Source: Virgisporangium aurantiacum
GTDB taxonomy: Bacteria > Actinomycetota > Actinomycetes > Mycobacteriales > Micromonosporaceae
Direction: 5' to 3'
DNA: 58,947 bases
Assembly (NCBI RefSeq): GCF_016863635.1
Contig: NZ_BOPG01000112.1
Location: 1 to 58,947 of the forward strand
Part shown: positions 44,300 through 52,561 of the stretch, piece after piece
How the letters are laid out: each line of letters opens with the position of its first letter
Position numbering within the stretch: the first letter of the stretch is position 1
Notes under the pieces: generated by a model
Seen by the model: the letters and a program-made list of their open reading frames with translations, nothing else
What the model was told of the DNA's origin: nothing
The model's database searches: none
Translations under genes and position numbers: made by a program

Positions 44300-45111
44300 A
44301 GTCCGCCCTCATCGCTCGCTATCTGGTGCTCACGCTCATGGCCGTGGCGGTGCTGCTGCCGTTCGTCAGCATCGTGCTCGCCGCGCTGCACCCCGCCGGC
44401 GCGCAGATCTCCGGCCTTCGCATCCCGGAGACGTGGTCGTGGTCGAACTTCGCCGAAGCGTGGGACAAGGCGAACTTCAGCCACCTCGTGCTCTCCAGCC
44501 TCATCATCGCCGCCGGCGTGGTGCCGCTCGCGCTGGTGCTCGCCACGCTGGCCGGCTACTCGCTGGCGACGCTCGACCCGCTCGGTGGCCGGCCGATCTC
44601 CGTCGCGTTCGTGCTCGGCCTGACGCTGCCGATCGAGCTGGTCGTGGTCGCCCTGTACTTCGACCTCAACCAGGTCGGGCTCACCAACTCCTACACCGGC
44701 GTCATCCTCGCCGAGACCGCGTTGTTCATGCCGTTCGGCGTCTACTGGATGCAGACCCACTTCGCCGCGGTCCCCCGGGAACTGCTGGAGGCGGCCCGGG
44801 TCGACGGTGCGCGCAGCTTCGCGATCCTCGTCCGGATCCTCCTGCCGATCTCCTGGCCGGCGGTGACGACGCTCGGCGTCCTGTACTTCATGTGGTCGTG
44901 GAACCAGTTCCTGCTCGTGATCGTGCTGATGCAGGACCCGAACCGGCGCACCGCACCGGCCGGGCTGGGCTTCTTCGTGGGCCAGTACTCCACCGACATC
45001 CCGTTGCTGTCGGCGGCGAGCCTGATCGTCATCGGGCCGATCGTGGTGCTGTACCTGTTGTTCCAGCGCAACTTCGTCAGTGGTCTGACTCAGGGCGCGG
45101 TGAAGGGCTGA
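44296..45111 (+). CDS. Sugar ABC permease, MalG/UgpE type
   Basis: Membrane subunit of 271 aa with six segments and EAA loop EAARVDGARSFAILVRILLP. Starts at the GTG overlapping the upstream stop (GTGA). Completes the importer beginning at 42085. Confidence 0.9.
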   Translation: MKSALIARYLVLTLMAVAVLLPFVSIVLAALHPAGAQISGLRIPETWSWSNFAEAWDKANFSHLVLSSLIIAAGVVPLALVLATLAGYSLATLDPLGGRPISVAFVLGLTLPIELVVVALYFDLNQVGLTNSYTGVILAETALFMPFGVYWMQTHFAAVPRELLEAARVDGARSFAILVRILLPISWPAVTTLGVLYFMWSWNQFLLVIVLMQDPNRRTAPAGLGFFVGQYSTDIPLLSAASLIVIGPIVVLYLLFQRNFVSGLTQGAVKG

Positions 45112-45132
45112 CGGTGTCGCATGATGAGGGTC

Positions 45133-45942
45133 ATGCGAGATCCCGACATCAAAGCGGTGTCGGCGGCCACCTACGCGGCCACCGCCGACCACTTCGACGA
45201 CCCCGCGCTGTCGTTCTGGGACCGGTTCGGCCAGGAGACCGTCGCCCGGATCGGACTGCGTCCGGGCGACCGGGTCCTCGACGCGTGCTGCGGCACCGGC
45301 GCCTCCGCGCTGCCCGCCGCGCAGATCGTGGGCGGCACCGGGTACGTGCTCGGTATCGACCTCGCCGAGCCGGCGCTCGCCCTGGCCCGGGGCAAGGCAC
45401 TGCGTCGGGGTCTCACGTCCGTCGACTTCCGGGCGGCCGACGTCGAGCGCACCGGGCTGCCGTCGGAGTCGTTCGACGCGGTGATCTGCGTCTTCGGAAT
45501 CTTCTTCCTGCCCGACATGGCCGCCGCGATCGCCGAACTGTGGCGGCTCGTGCGACCCGGCGGCACGCTGGCGATCACGGTGTGGGGGCCGGGTTTCATG
45601 GAGCCGGCGACGAGCGCGTTCTGGGCCGCGGTCGGTGCCGAGCGGGCCGACCTGGTCGGCGGCTTCCACCCGTGGACGCGGGTCACCGACGCCGCCGCGC
45701 TGTCCCGACTGTTCCCGGCTGCTCCGGTTGCTCCGGTGGTCGAGGCGGAGCCGGGTACGCATCCCCTCGCCGGTCCCGAAGACTGGTGGACCATCGTGCT
45801 CGGCACCGGTTACCGCGCGACCGTCGAGCAACTGGACCCCGCGGCGGCGCACCGGGTCCGGGCCGCCAGCACCGCCCGGCTCGTCGCCGACGGCGTGCGC
45901 GAGCTGACGGCGAACGTCGTCTACGCGCGGGCTACGCGGTGA
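45133..45942 (+). CDS. Class I SAM-dependent methyltransferase
   Basis: Methyltransferase of 269 aa. SAM site VLDACCGTGASALPAAQIVG, motif II ICVFGIFFLPDMAAA, motif III LVRPGGTLAITVWG. Closest in style to UbiE/arsenite-type small-molecule methyltransferases; substrate unknown. Several ATGs are possible (45121, 45124, 45133); 45133 is chosen because CATGAT sits 7 nt upstream as a leaderless -10. The 3' end overlaps the convergent hydrolase gene by 11 bp. Confidence 0.85.
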   Translation: MRDPDIKAVSAATYAATADHFDDPALSFWDRFGQETVARIGLRPGDRVLDACCGTGASALPAAQIVGGTGYVLGIDLAEPALALARGKALRRGLTSVDFRAADVERTGLPSESFDAVICVFGIFFLPDMAAAIAELWRLVRPGGTLAITVWGPGFMEPATSAFWAAVGAERADLVGGFHPWTRVTDAAALSRLFPAAPVAPVVEAEPGTHPLAGPEDWWTIVLGTGYRATVEQLDPAAAHRVRAASTARLVADGVRELTANVVYARATR

Positions 45943-46984
45943 CCGCCAGCGGACGCACGCGGGTGAGCAGTTCGGCGAGGAACTGGTCCGGGTCGGCGAG
46001 CATCGACAGGTGTCCGGTCCCGGGCAGCCGCACGAACGCCTTCACCGGCGCGTCGATCGCTTCGAGGTACTCCTCGGCGAGCGACGGCAGGGTGTGCGCG
46101 TCGGTGTCGCCGTGGATGACGAGGACCGGCACCTCGAACCGGGTGCCGAGCGTCTCGGGCGTGCAGGCCATGGTTCCGGTGAACAGTTGCGGCGGCAGGA
46201 AGAGGGCGCCGAGGGCGCAGCGGTAGGCGTCGGCGAGCGAGTATCCCGGCCAGAACAGGATTGCCGCGGGAGCCCTGCGTTGCCAGGCGCGCATCTCCGG
46301 GTCCGTCGCCATGCTCCAGCGTTGCTTGGTGATCCAGGTCCGGGCGTCGCGGTAGGGCGGCGCGTGCCGTTCGAGGGCCCTGACCGCCCGGCGGTTGCCG
46401 GCCGCGCGCGCCCGGTCGAGCGCCAGTTGCCGGGTCAGGTCCTCGTTGCGGGCCATGTCGGCGATCTGCCCGGTGCCGACGTAGGCGTGGAACAGGTCGG
46501 GCCGGCGCCGCGCCATGGTGACGCCGACGATGCTGCCCTGCGAGTGACCGACGAGGATCACCTTGTCCTGGCCCAGGTGTCGCCGGACCCACTCGACGAC
46601 CTCGATGCCGTCGTCGGCGAGCCGGTCGAACGTCCACGTGTCGTTTCCCGCCCTGCCGTTGCGCCCGCGCGTGCGGCCGACGTCGCGGCGATCCCACAGG
46701 ACGACGGTGAAGTGCCGCTCCCACGCCCGCAGCGTCGGGGTGAACGGCTCCATCGGCAGCCCCGAACCGGCGAGGATCAGCAGGATCGGGTTGCTCCGGT
46801 CCGCACCCCGGAGCTGGATCCACTGGTCGACCCCGCCGGCCGTGACGTAGCGGCCCTCGGCGATGCCGGCGGGTCCGCCTTCTCCGAGTGCACGGGCCAC
46901 GCGGCGCTGTCGCAGCTTGCGGTATGCCAGCGGGACCCCTATCACCACGATGCCGATCATGAGCACTACTCCGCTCGTCTCCAT
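45932..46984 (-). CDS. Alpha/beta hydrolase with N-terminal membrane segment
   Basis: Protein of 350 aa. A single hydrophobic segment (GVVLMIGIVVIGVPLAY) anchors it, followed by an alpha/beta-hydrolase domain: oxyanion GSGLPMEPF, nucleophile VGHSQGSIVG, Asp in HGDTDAHTLP, His in GTGHLSML. Family resembles proline-iminopeptidase-like hydrolases; substrate unknown. Start at ATG 46984 lies next to the PadR palindrome, so it is probably repressed by PadR. ATG 47014 would place the start inside the operator and is less likely. Confidence 0.83.
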   Translation of the reverse strand: METSGVVLMIGIVVIGVPLAYRKLRQRRVARALGEGGPAGIAEGRYVTAGGVDQWIQLRGADRSNPILLILAGSGLPMEPFTPTLRAWERHFTVVLWDRRDVGRTRGRNGRAGNDTWTFDRLADDGIEVVEWVRRHLGQDKVILVGHSQGSIVGVTMARRRPDLFHAYVGTGQIADMARNEDLTRQLALDRARAAGNRRAVRALERHAPPYRDARTWITKQRWSMATDPEMRAWQRRAPAAILFWPGYSLADAYRCALGALFLPPQLFTGTMACTPETLGTRFEVPVLVIHGDTDAHTLPSLAEEYLEAIDAPVKAFVRLPGTGHLSMLADPDQFLAELLTRVRPLAVTA

Positions 46985-46993
46985 ATTCAGAAA

Positions 46994-47019
46994 TTGACAT
47001 GTACGTTTCAACATGTCAA
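46994..47019. promoter_or_regulatory. PadR operator
   Basis: TTGACATGT, 8-nt spacer, ACATGTCAA: a perfect 9-bp inverted repeat with the PadR core ATGT-N8-ACAT. A third half site ACATGT lies at 47025-47030. It covers the promoters of both divergent genes. Confidence 0.85.
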
Positions 47020-47029
47020 TGCCAACATG

Positions 47030-47035
47030 TACGCT
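47030..47035 (+). promoter_or_regulatory. Probable -10 element (TACGCT) of the padR gene
   Basis: TANNNT hexamer 6 nt before ATG 47042, overlapping the third operator half site. Confidence 0.45.
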
Positions 47036-47041
47036 GAGCCG

Positions 47042-47602
47042 ATGTCGTTGCGGTACGCCCTGCTGGGTCTGCTGGCCGAGGAGCCGGCCAGCGGATACGA
47101 CCTGACCAGGAAGTTCGAACGCGCACTGCGGCGCTACGCCTGGCACGCCCAGCACAGCCAGATCTACCCGGAGCTCAACCGCCTGGCCACCGACGGCCTG
47201 GTGATGGTCGCCGCCGAAGGCCCCCGCGGCCGGCGCGCCTACGCGATCACCGACAAGGGCCGCTCCGAACTGCGCAGCTGGATGCTCAACCCGCCGGACG
47301 TGTTCGTCGTCCGCCACGAGTTCGTCCTGCGTCTGTTCCTGCTGTCCACATTGGACGCCGACGACGCCCGCGCCGTGCTCCGCCCGATCGTCGAGGAAAG
47401 CGCCCGCGAACTGGCCACCCTCCAGGATTCGATCGCCACGAATGACGCCACGACCCCACCCGGCGCGCTGCCCGCGTTCGGTCGCCTGGTCGCCGAGTAC
47501 GGCCTACGCTCCTTCCAGACCATGCACGATTGGGCGGTGTGGGCGATGGATCAGATCGATCGGGCCAGCCCGACGGCCCCTCCCGACAGACCGCTCGGAT
47601 GA
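47042..47602 (+). CDS. PadR-family transcriptional regulator
   Basis: Repressor of 186 aa. Winged helix: LRYALLGLLAEEPASGYDL, HSQIYPELNRLATDGLV and RRAYAITDKGRSELRSW. The Vir C-terminal helical domain follows. The hexamer TACGCT 6 nt upstream supports ATG 47042 over 47027. It should bind the palindrome at 46994-47019 and repress itself and the divergent hydrolase. Confidence 0.9.
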   Translation: MSLRYALLGLLAEEPASGYDLTRKFERALRRYAWHAQHSQIYPELNRLATDGLVMVAAEGPRGRRAYAITDKGRSELRSWMLNPPDVFVVRHEFVLRLFLLSTLDADDARAVLRPIVEESARELATLQDSIATNDATTPPGALPAFGRLVAEYGLRSFQTMHDWAVWAMDQIDRASPTAPPDRPLG

Positions 47603-47638
47603 CCGGCATCTGCCGTGGCGGGCGTCACACTGTGTGCC

Positions 47639-48190
47639 GTGAACCCGTACCCTCCGCCTCCGCAGGAGCCCTACAAGGAGACGCCCTACCCCGGGCAGCC
47701 CAGCGGCCCGCCGTACCCGGGCCTGCCGCCGGCTCAACCGGTGGCGCAGTTCTACGGGCCGCCGCCGTACATGCCCCCGCCGCAGCCGCCCCGGCCGACG
47801 ATGTCGACGGCCGCGATTCTCGCGATCGTGTTCGGCGCGCTGGCGGTGCTGTGCGTCGGCGGCGGGATCGTGTCGGCGCTGGCGGGAGACCCCACGCCGG
47901 AGCCGGCCGCGACGGCGACAGCCACCCGTCCGGCCGCGGTGCCGACGGCGGCGACCTCGGCGGCGCCCACGATGGCGACGATGCCGAACCTCGTCGGCAA
48001 GAACGCGGCCGTCGCGAGCGACGAACTGGAGCGGCTCGGCTTCACGAACATCAAGCTCGGATCGGTCGACAAGAACGACACGATCGTGATCCTGCCGGAG
48101 AACTGGAAGGTGGCCGAGCAGTCCCACGCCGCCGGGCAGACGCTCCCGACCGACACCCTGCTCGTGCTCGGCTGCACCAAACAGCGCTGA
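47639..48190 (+). CDS. Membrane-anchored PASTA-domain protein
   Basis: Protein of 183 aa. Pro/Tyr-rich cytoplasmic N-terminus (about 1-55), one membrane segment (MSTAAILAIVFGALAVLCVG), a Thr/Ala/Pro linker and one PASTA domain (MPNLVGKNAAVASDELERLG to VLGCTK) outside. PASTA domains bind peptidoglycan or unlinked muropeptides. No kinase domain. GTG 47639 is preferred, with CACACT 7 nt upstream. Confidence 0.85.
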   Translation: MNPYPPPPQEPYKETPYPGQPSGPPYPGLPPAQPVAQFYGPPPYMPPPQPPRPTMSTAAILAIVFGALAVLCVGGGIVSALAGDPTPEPAATATATRPAAVPTAATSAAPTMATMPNLVGKNAAVASDELERLGFTNIKLGSVDKNDTIVILPENWKVAEQSHAAGQTLPTDTLLVLGCTKQR

Positions 48191-48217
48191 CCCTTGCGCC
48201 AACCGGCGGCCCGTCCC

Positions 48218-48223
48218 GACAAT
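48218..48223 (+). promoter_or_regulatory. Probable -10 element (GACAAT) of the MTH938-like gene
   Basis: NANNNT hexamer 6 nt before ATG 48230. Confidence 0.3.
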
Positions 48224-48229
48224 CCAGCA

Positions 48230-48598
48230 ATGACTGAGCGCTCTCCGAAGATCGTCGAGATCTCCTGGGGTCACATGGAGGTCGACGGCCTCGGATCGGG
48301 CAAGGACTTCACGCTCTACCCGGGCGGCGGCCACGAGTGGGACTGGTCCGAGACCGGGACGCGCCACAGTCCGGGCATCCAGCCGGAGGACGTCGAGGAA
48401 CTGCTGCGACACGGAGCGGCCACGATCGTGCTGTCGCGCGGGATGGAATCGCGGCTCGAGGTCGACCCGCGCACGCTGAAGCTCCTCGAGGAACGGGGCA
48501 TCGCGGTGCACGTCGCCGAGACGCTCCAGGCGGTGGAACTTTACAACGAACTCGCGGACACGCACCCGGTCGGCGGCCTGTTCCACTCCACCTGCTGA
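48230..48598 (+). CDS. MTH938-like domain protein
   Basis: Small cytoplasmic protein of 122 aa of the MTH938 (DUF498) fold. Typical stretches: PKIVEISWGHMEVDGLGSGK, DFTLYPGGGHEWDW, TIVLSRGMESRLEVD and GIAVHVAETLQAVELYNEL. Function in bacteria is unknown; related proteins include mitochondrial AAMDC/NDUFAF3 relatives. Downstream of PASTA by 39 bp, probably a separate transcript. Confidence 0.85.
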   Translation: MTERSPKIVEISWGHMEVDGLGSGKDFTLYPGGGHEWDWSETGTRHSPGIQPEDVEELLRHGAATIVLSRGMESRLEVDPRTLKLLEERGIAVHVAETLQAVELYNELADTHPVGGLFHSTC

Positions 48599-48604
48599 CA
48601 GAAT
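48599..48604 (+). promoter_or_regulatory. Probable -10 element (CAGAAT) of the lexA-like gene
   Basis: NANNNT hexamer 6 nt before ATG 48611; the same hexamer and spacing precede the gene at 49275. Confidence 0.35.
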
Positions 48605-48610
48605 CGCCGG

Positions 48611-49252
48611 ATGTTCACCGATGAGGACCTCGACACGTCGACGCTGACCGAGCGGCAGCGCCGGATCCTCACCGTGATCCAGGAGTGGGCGCTCCGGTAC
48701 GGCTACTCGCCCACCACCCGCGACATCGCCGACGCGGTCGGGCTCGCCTCCACCTCGTCGGTCGGGCGGCACCTGCGCGTCCTGGAGGAGCTCGGGTACC
48801 TGCGCCGCGGCCGGTCGACGCGGCCGGTGGACATCCGCGCGTTCCTGCGGACGACCGAACGGCCGCACACCGATCCGGCGACGGTCGGCGTGCCGCTGCT
48901 CGGCGACATCGCGGCCGGCACGCCCATTCTGGCCGAACAGAACTCCGACGACGTGCTCCCGCTGCCGCGCGACCTGGTCGGCCGGGGCACCCTGTTCGGC
49001 CTGCGCGTGCGGGGCGACTCGATGATCGACGCCGCGATCTGCGACGGGGACATCGTCGTCGTGAAGAAGCAGCACGAGGCCTACAACGGCGACATCGTCG
49101 CCGCGATGATCGACGACGAGGCGACCGTGAAGGTCTACCGACGCCGCGGCGGCCACGTGGTCCTCGAGCCGCGCAACCCCGCGTACGAAGACATCGACGG
49201 CGACCACGCGGTCATCCTGGGAAAGGTCGTCACCGTCCTGCGCCGGACCTGA
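48611..49252 (+). CDS. lexA: LexA-family repressor
   Basis: SOS-type repressor of 213 aa. N-terminal winged helix (LTERQRRILTVIQEWALRYG, SPTTRDIADAVGLASTSSVG). The self-cleavage site Ala102-Gly103 in GDIAAGTP and the Ser137/Lys174 dyad (RGDSMIDAAICDGD; ATVKVYRR) are present, so RecA-stimulated autoproteolysis is expected. The 12-bp gap upstream and the preceding region show no clear SOS box, so it could be a paralogue rather than the main LexA. Confidence 0.9.
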   Translation: MFTDEDLDTSTLTERQRRILTVIQEWALRYGYSPTTRDIADAVGLASTSSVGRHLRVLEELGYLRRGRSTRPVDIRAFLRTTERPHTDPATVGVPLLGDIAAGTPILAEQNSDDVLPLPRDLVGRGTLFGLRVRGDSMIDAAICDGDIVVVKKQHEAYNGDIVAAMIDDEATVKVYRRRGGHVVLEPRNPAYEDIDGDHAVILGKVVTVLRRT

Positions 49253-49262
49253 GCGGCGTGGG

Positions 49263-49268
49263 CAGAAT
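49263..49268 (+). promoter_or_regulatory. Probable -10 element (CAGAAT) of the methyltransferase gene
   Basis: NANNNT hexamer 6 nt before ATG 49275. Confidence 0.35.
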
Positions 49269-49274
49269 GGGCGG

Positions 49275-50057
49275 ATGACCGAGACGATCGGCATCGCGCC
49301 CGACGACTACGACGCCGCCCACACCGCCGTCCACGGCAGCGACCTGATGCGGCGGCTCTACGCCGACGGCATGGGCGACCAGTATCCGGCCGAGGTCGAT
49401 CCGTTCAGTTCCTGCTCGTGGTGGCTGCTCGGGCAGCTGGTGTCGGCGCTGCGCCTGCGTCCCGACGATCTTCTGGTGGACCTGGGATGTGGACGCGGCG
49501 GCCCCGGCCTCTGGTTGGCGCGGGCGCTGTCGGCCCGGCTGATCGGCGTGGACTTCAGCCCGGCGGCGGTCGAACGGGCGACCGGGCGGGCGGCGGCGTT
49601 CGTCGCGCCGGGGCGGGCGGAGTTCCGGGTGGCGACGTTCGACCGCACCGGCCTGCCCGACGGCGGGGCGGCGGCGGTGATCAGCGTCGACGCGCTGCCG
49701 TTCGCGCCGGACCGGCCGGCCGCGCTCCGCGAGGTCCACCGGATCCTGGCACCGGGCGGGCAATGCGCGATGACCGCACGCAGCTGGCCGGGCGTCGCCG
49801 ACAAGGACTGGCCCGCGATGGCCGAGGCGGCCGGCTTCACGGTCGAGGCGACGCTGCCGAACCCGTACCACGACGGGCACTGGCAGCGGCTCCACGCGGC
49901 ATGGCTGGCCAACGCCGACGGTCTGCGCGCCGAACTGGGCGACCGGGCCACCGACAACCTCCTCACCGAGGCCCGCGACAGCCAGGCCCGGCAGTGGGAC
50001 GAGCTCCCACCGCCGGTGCTGCTGGTCCTCCGCCGCCCGGAAGCTTCAGACGCGTAA
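49275..50057 (+). CDS. Class I SAM-dependent methyltransferase
   Basis: Methyltransferase of 260 aa. SAM-binding motif LLVDLGCGRGGPGLWLAR, acidic motif LIGVDFSPAAVERA and HRILAPGGQCAM are clear. Similar to small-molecule methyltransferases; substrate not deducible. It sits 22 bp after lexA with its own promoter-like hexamer, so co-regulation by LexA is not evident. Confidence 0.85.
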   Translation: MTETIGIAPDDYDAAHTAVHGSDLMRRLYADGMGDQYPAEVDPFSSCSWWLLGQLVSALRLRPDDLLVDLGCGRGGPGLWLARALSARLIGVDFSPAAVERATGRAAAFVAPGRAEFRVATFDRTGLPDGGAAAVISVDALPFAPDRPAALREVHRILAPGGQCAMTARSWPGVADKDWPAMAEAAGFTVEATLPNPYHDGHWQRLHAAWLANADGLRAELGDRATDNLLTEARDSQARQWDELPPPVLLVLRRPEASDA

Positions 50058-50139
50058 CGCCAACGGATCGCGTCGTTGACGAACGGTGAGCGCATCTACT
50101 AACTTCGATCCCTCTACGACCGCACGGGGGATCTTTCCA

Positions 50140-51396
50140 ATGCGCCTGCCCACATTATTCAACGCCCTGGCCCTACTAGCGATCGCCGCGGCGTCGGCCT
50201 GGGTGCTGCCGGGTGCCGCCAACGCGGCGACGCCGTTCGCCCGCATCGATCCGGCGCCGTTCATGCTCGACCCGGCCGACAGCTTCCAGCGGTACGGCTC
50301 CGTGATCGACGAGCTGGAGTCGAGCGGGAAGGTGCGCAAGGCGCCCACGCTGAGCTCGGCGCTCGACGGGCCACAGGACTTCAAACCGACCTGGGGACTG
50401 TGCCACGGTACCGGAATCACCGCCGGCCTCGACCCGACCGGGTTCTGCTGGGACGCCAGGGACGACGGCTGGGACACCGCCAACTGGCGCCCGCAGGGCA
50501 TCAGCGGTTCCTGGGACGCGCAGCCGAGCGGCCTGTGGGAGAACCGGCGCATCACCGTCGCGAGTTGGCACGGCATCAAGGATTCCGACGCGTTCGGCCG
50601 GCTCACGTTCGTCGACTTCACCAGCACCGGCACGCTGAAGTTCCGCGACGTCCTGCTCGTCGTTCCGGTCCGCACCGCGACCGGCGTCACCTTCACCACG
50701 TTCAACTGGAACCACGCCGACGGCGTCGTCTGGTACGGCAACACGTTGCTGGTGGCCAACGGCGGGCGGCTGCACGCGTTCCGGCTCACCCACCTGTGGG
50801 CGATGGACCGGTCGGCCGAGGACATCGGGCTCGGGCCCAACGGTGACCAGCCGGCCAGCGCGCGGTGGCACCGGTACGCGCTGCCGATGGTCGGCGAGTA
50901 CTACCCCGAGTACACCCCCGCGCCCGGCAGCCCGTACGTCGGCTGCTCGTCCATCACCGGCGTGCGGCCCTGCATGAACTCGATCTCGCTCGACCGCCGC
51001 GGCTCCGCCCGCGACTCGATGGTCTCCGCCGAGTTCGTCGGCCCCAACCAGGCGGGCGGACGGGCGTTCCGGTGGCCGATGGACTACACGACCGCGTTGC
51101 CGGCGCTGTCCGCCGACGGAAAGGTGCACGCGGAGGAGGCCTTCACCTCGCCCATCTGGCACATGCAGGGGGTGGCGAGCGACGGCACCAACTGGTTCCT
51201 GTCCGGCACCTGCGCGGGCGGCACGGGCACGTGCGTCCACAAGGCGGCCGCGAACCAGGCGCCCAGCCAGAAGACGCGCGTGTACGGCGGGCTGGAGAAC
51301 CTGTCGTACCAACCCGTCGCGACCGGCCAGGCCGCCCGCCTGTGGGGCATCAACGAGGGCAACGAACGCTTCGTCTTCTCGATAAAGGTGCCCTGA
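50140..51396 (+). CDS. Secreted protein of unknown function
   Basis: Exported protein of 418 aa. Signal peptide 1-30 (RLPTLFNALALLAIAAASAW, cleavage after ANA). The mature part is Trp/Gly-rich with cysteine pairs (GLCHGTGITAGLDPTGFCWD; CSSITGVRPC; GTCAGGTGTCVH) and WFLSGTC, NEGNERFVFS near the end, suggesting a beta-rich, disulfide-bonded fold, perhaps propeller-like. No family recognised. GGGGGA lies 9 nt before ATG 50140. Confidence 0.82.
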   Translation: MRLPTLFNALALLAIAAASAWVLPGAANAATPFARIDPAPFMLDPADSFQRYGSVIDELESSGKVRKAPTLSSALDGPQDFKPTWGLCHGTGITAGLDPTGFCWDARDDGWDTANWRPQGISGSWDAQPSGLWENRRITVASWHGIKDSDAFGRLTFVDFTSTGTLKFRDVLLVVPVRTATGVTFTTFNWNHADGVVWYGNTLLVANGGRLHAFRLTHLWAMDRSAEDIGLGPNGDQPASARWHRYALPMVGEYYPEYTPAPGSPYVGCSSITGVRPCMNSISLDRRGSARDSMVSAEFVGPNQAGGRAFRWPMDYTTALPALSADGKVHAEEAFTSPIWHMQGVASDGTNWFLSGTCAGGTGTCVHKAAANQAPSQKTRVYGGLENLSYQPVATGQAARLWGINEGNERFVFSIKVP

Positions 51397-51406
51397 CCGG
51401 GAAGCA

Positions 51407-51420
51407 TGCAATCGTATGCG
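51407..51420. promoter_or_regulatory. LacI-type operator upstream of the lacI-family gene
   Basis: TGCAATCGTATGCG contains ATGCAATCGTAT (from 51406), the exact reverse complement of ATACGATTGCAT in the operator of the sugar importer at 55.5 kb. It implies autoregulation. Confidence 0.65.
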
Positions 51421-51433
51421 GGCATCGGGGTGC

Positions 51434-51439
51434 TACCCT
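51434..51439 (+). promoter_or_regulatory. Probable -10 element (TACCCT) of the lacI-family gene
   Basis: TANNNT hexamer 6 nt before ATG 51446. Confidence 0.45.
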
Positions 51440-51445
51440 CCCCGG

Positions 51446-52561
51446 ATGTCGCCCCGTGCCCGCCGCCCCATCGTCACCATGCGGGACATCGCCGTCGAGG
51501 CGGCGGTGTCACAGAGCACGGTGTCGCGGGTCCTCAACGACGCGCCGACCACGGTTCCGATCGCCCCCGACACCCGCGAGCGGGTCATGGAGGCGGCGCA
51601 ACGGCTCGGGTACCGGCCGAACCCGTTGGCGCGCGGCCTGCGCGGCGCACCCACCAACCTCATCGGCGCCGTGGTCCGCGACTTCAGCGACCCCTTCTAC
51701 GCCGGCGCGGTCGAGGCCCTCGTGGTCGAGTCGATGGCGCACGGCTACAACGTGGTCTTCGGTCACGTCCATGGCCGCCACGACGAGGTCGCCGCGCTCA
51801 CCACCGTGCTGGAGACGCGGCACACCGACGCCATCGTCGTGCTCGGGGACATGCAGGCACACCCGCAGTTCCAGGAGGACCTGCGGCACGCGCACGTTCC
51901 GGTGGTGGCGCTGTGGCCGGGCACGAGCCCGATCGAGTACCCGACCGTCGACGCCGACGACCGGGCCGGCATCCGGGCCGGCCTCGACCACCTCGTGTCG
52001 CTCGGCCACAAGAGGATCGCGTTCGTGGGCGCCGAACTGCCCGGCGACTACCGGGTACGCGACGAGGCGTACGTGGAGTTCATGCGGGAGCGCTTCGGCG
52101 GCACGCCGGCCGGATACCTGCAACGGTGCCCGAACACGCTGGCCGGCGGCGACGCCGTGCTGCGCGCCCTGCTGGGCCTGCCGGAACCGCCCACGGCGGT
52201 GGCGACGTCGACCGACCTGGTCGCGATCGGCGCGCTGCACGCCGCGTACACCCTCGGGGTGACCGTGCCCGACAAGCTCTCCGTGGTCGGCTTCGACGAC
52301 ATCCTGATCGCGACGCACACCGTCCCCGCGCTCACGACGCTGCGGATGCCGATATCGGCCATCGTCAAGCACGCCATCGCCCGCGCGGTCGCCCTGGTGC
52401 GCGATCCCACCACGGCCGAGCCGGGCGTCGACCGGTTCGAGCCGACGCTCATCGTGCGCGACTCGACAGCGGCCGCGCCAGAACCTATTTCACCGCCCCG
52501 CTCATCAGGCCGGACACGTAGTACCGCTGCAGCAACAGGTAGACGAGCACGCAAGGGATGA
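51446..52561 (+). CDS. LacI-family transcriptional regulator
   Basis: Sugar-responsive repressor of 371 aa. Helix-turn-helix and hinge: VTMRDIAVEAAVSQSTVSRV, then RLGYRPNPLARGLR. The sensor domain is complete (GAVVRDFSDPFYAGAVEAL, FVGAELPGDYRVRD, DKLSVVGFDDILIA). ATG 51446 is supported by TACCCT 6 nt upstream. The Arg/Thr-rich tail overlaps the convergent permease gene by 77 bp. Matching operators at its own promoter and at the importer promoter identify the targets. Confidence 0.92.
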   Translation: MSPRARRPIVTMRDIAVEAAVSQSTVSRVLNDAPTTVPIAPDTRERVMEAAQRLGYRPNPLARGLRGAPTNLIGAVVRDFSDPFYAGAVEALVVESMAHGYNVVFGHVHGRHDEVAALTTVLETRHTDAIVVLGDMQAHPQFQEDLRHAHVPVVALWPGTSPIEYPTVDADDRAGIRAGLDHLVSLGHKRIAFVGAELPGDYRVRDEAYVEFMRERFGGTPAGYLQRCPNTLAGGDAVLRALLGLPEPPTAVATSTDLVAIGALHAAYTLGVTVPDKLSVVGFDDILIATHTVPALTTLRMPISAIVKHAIARAVALVRDPTTAEPGVDRFEPTLIVRDSTAAAPEPISPPRSSGRTRSTAAATGRRARKG

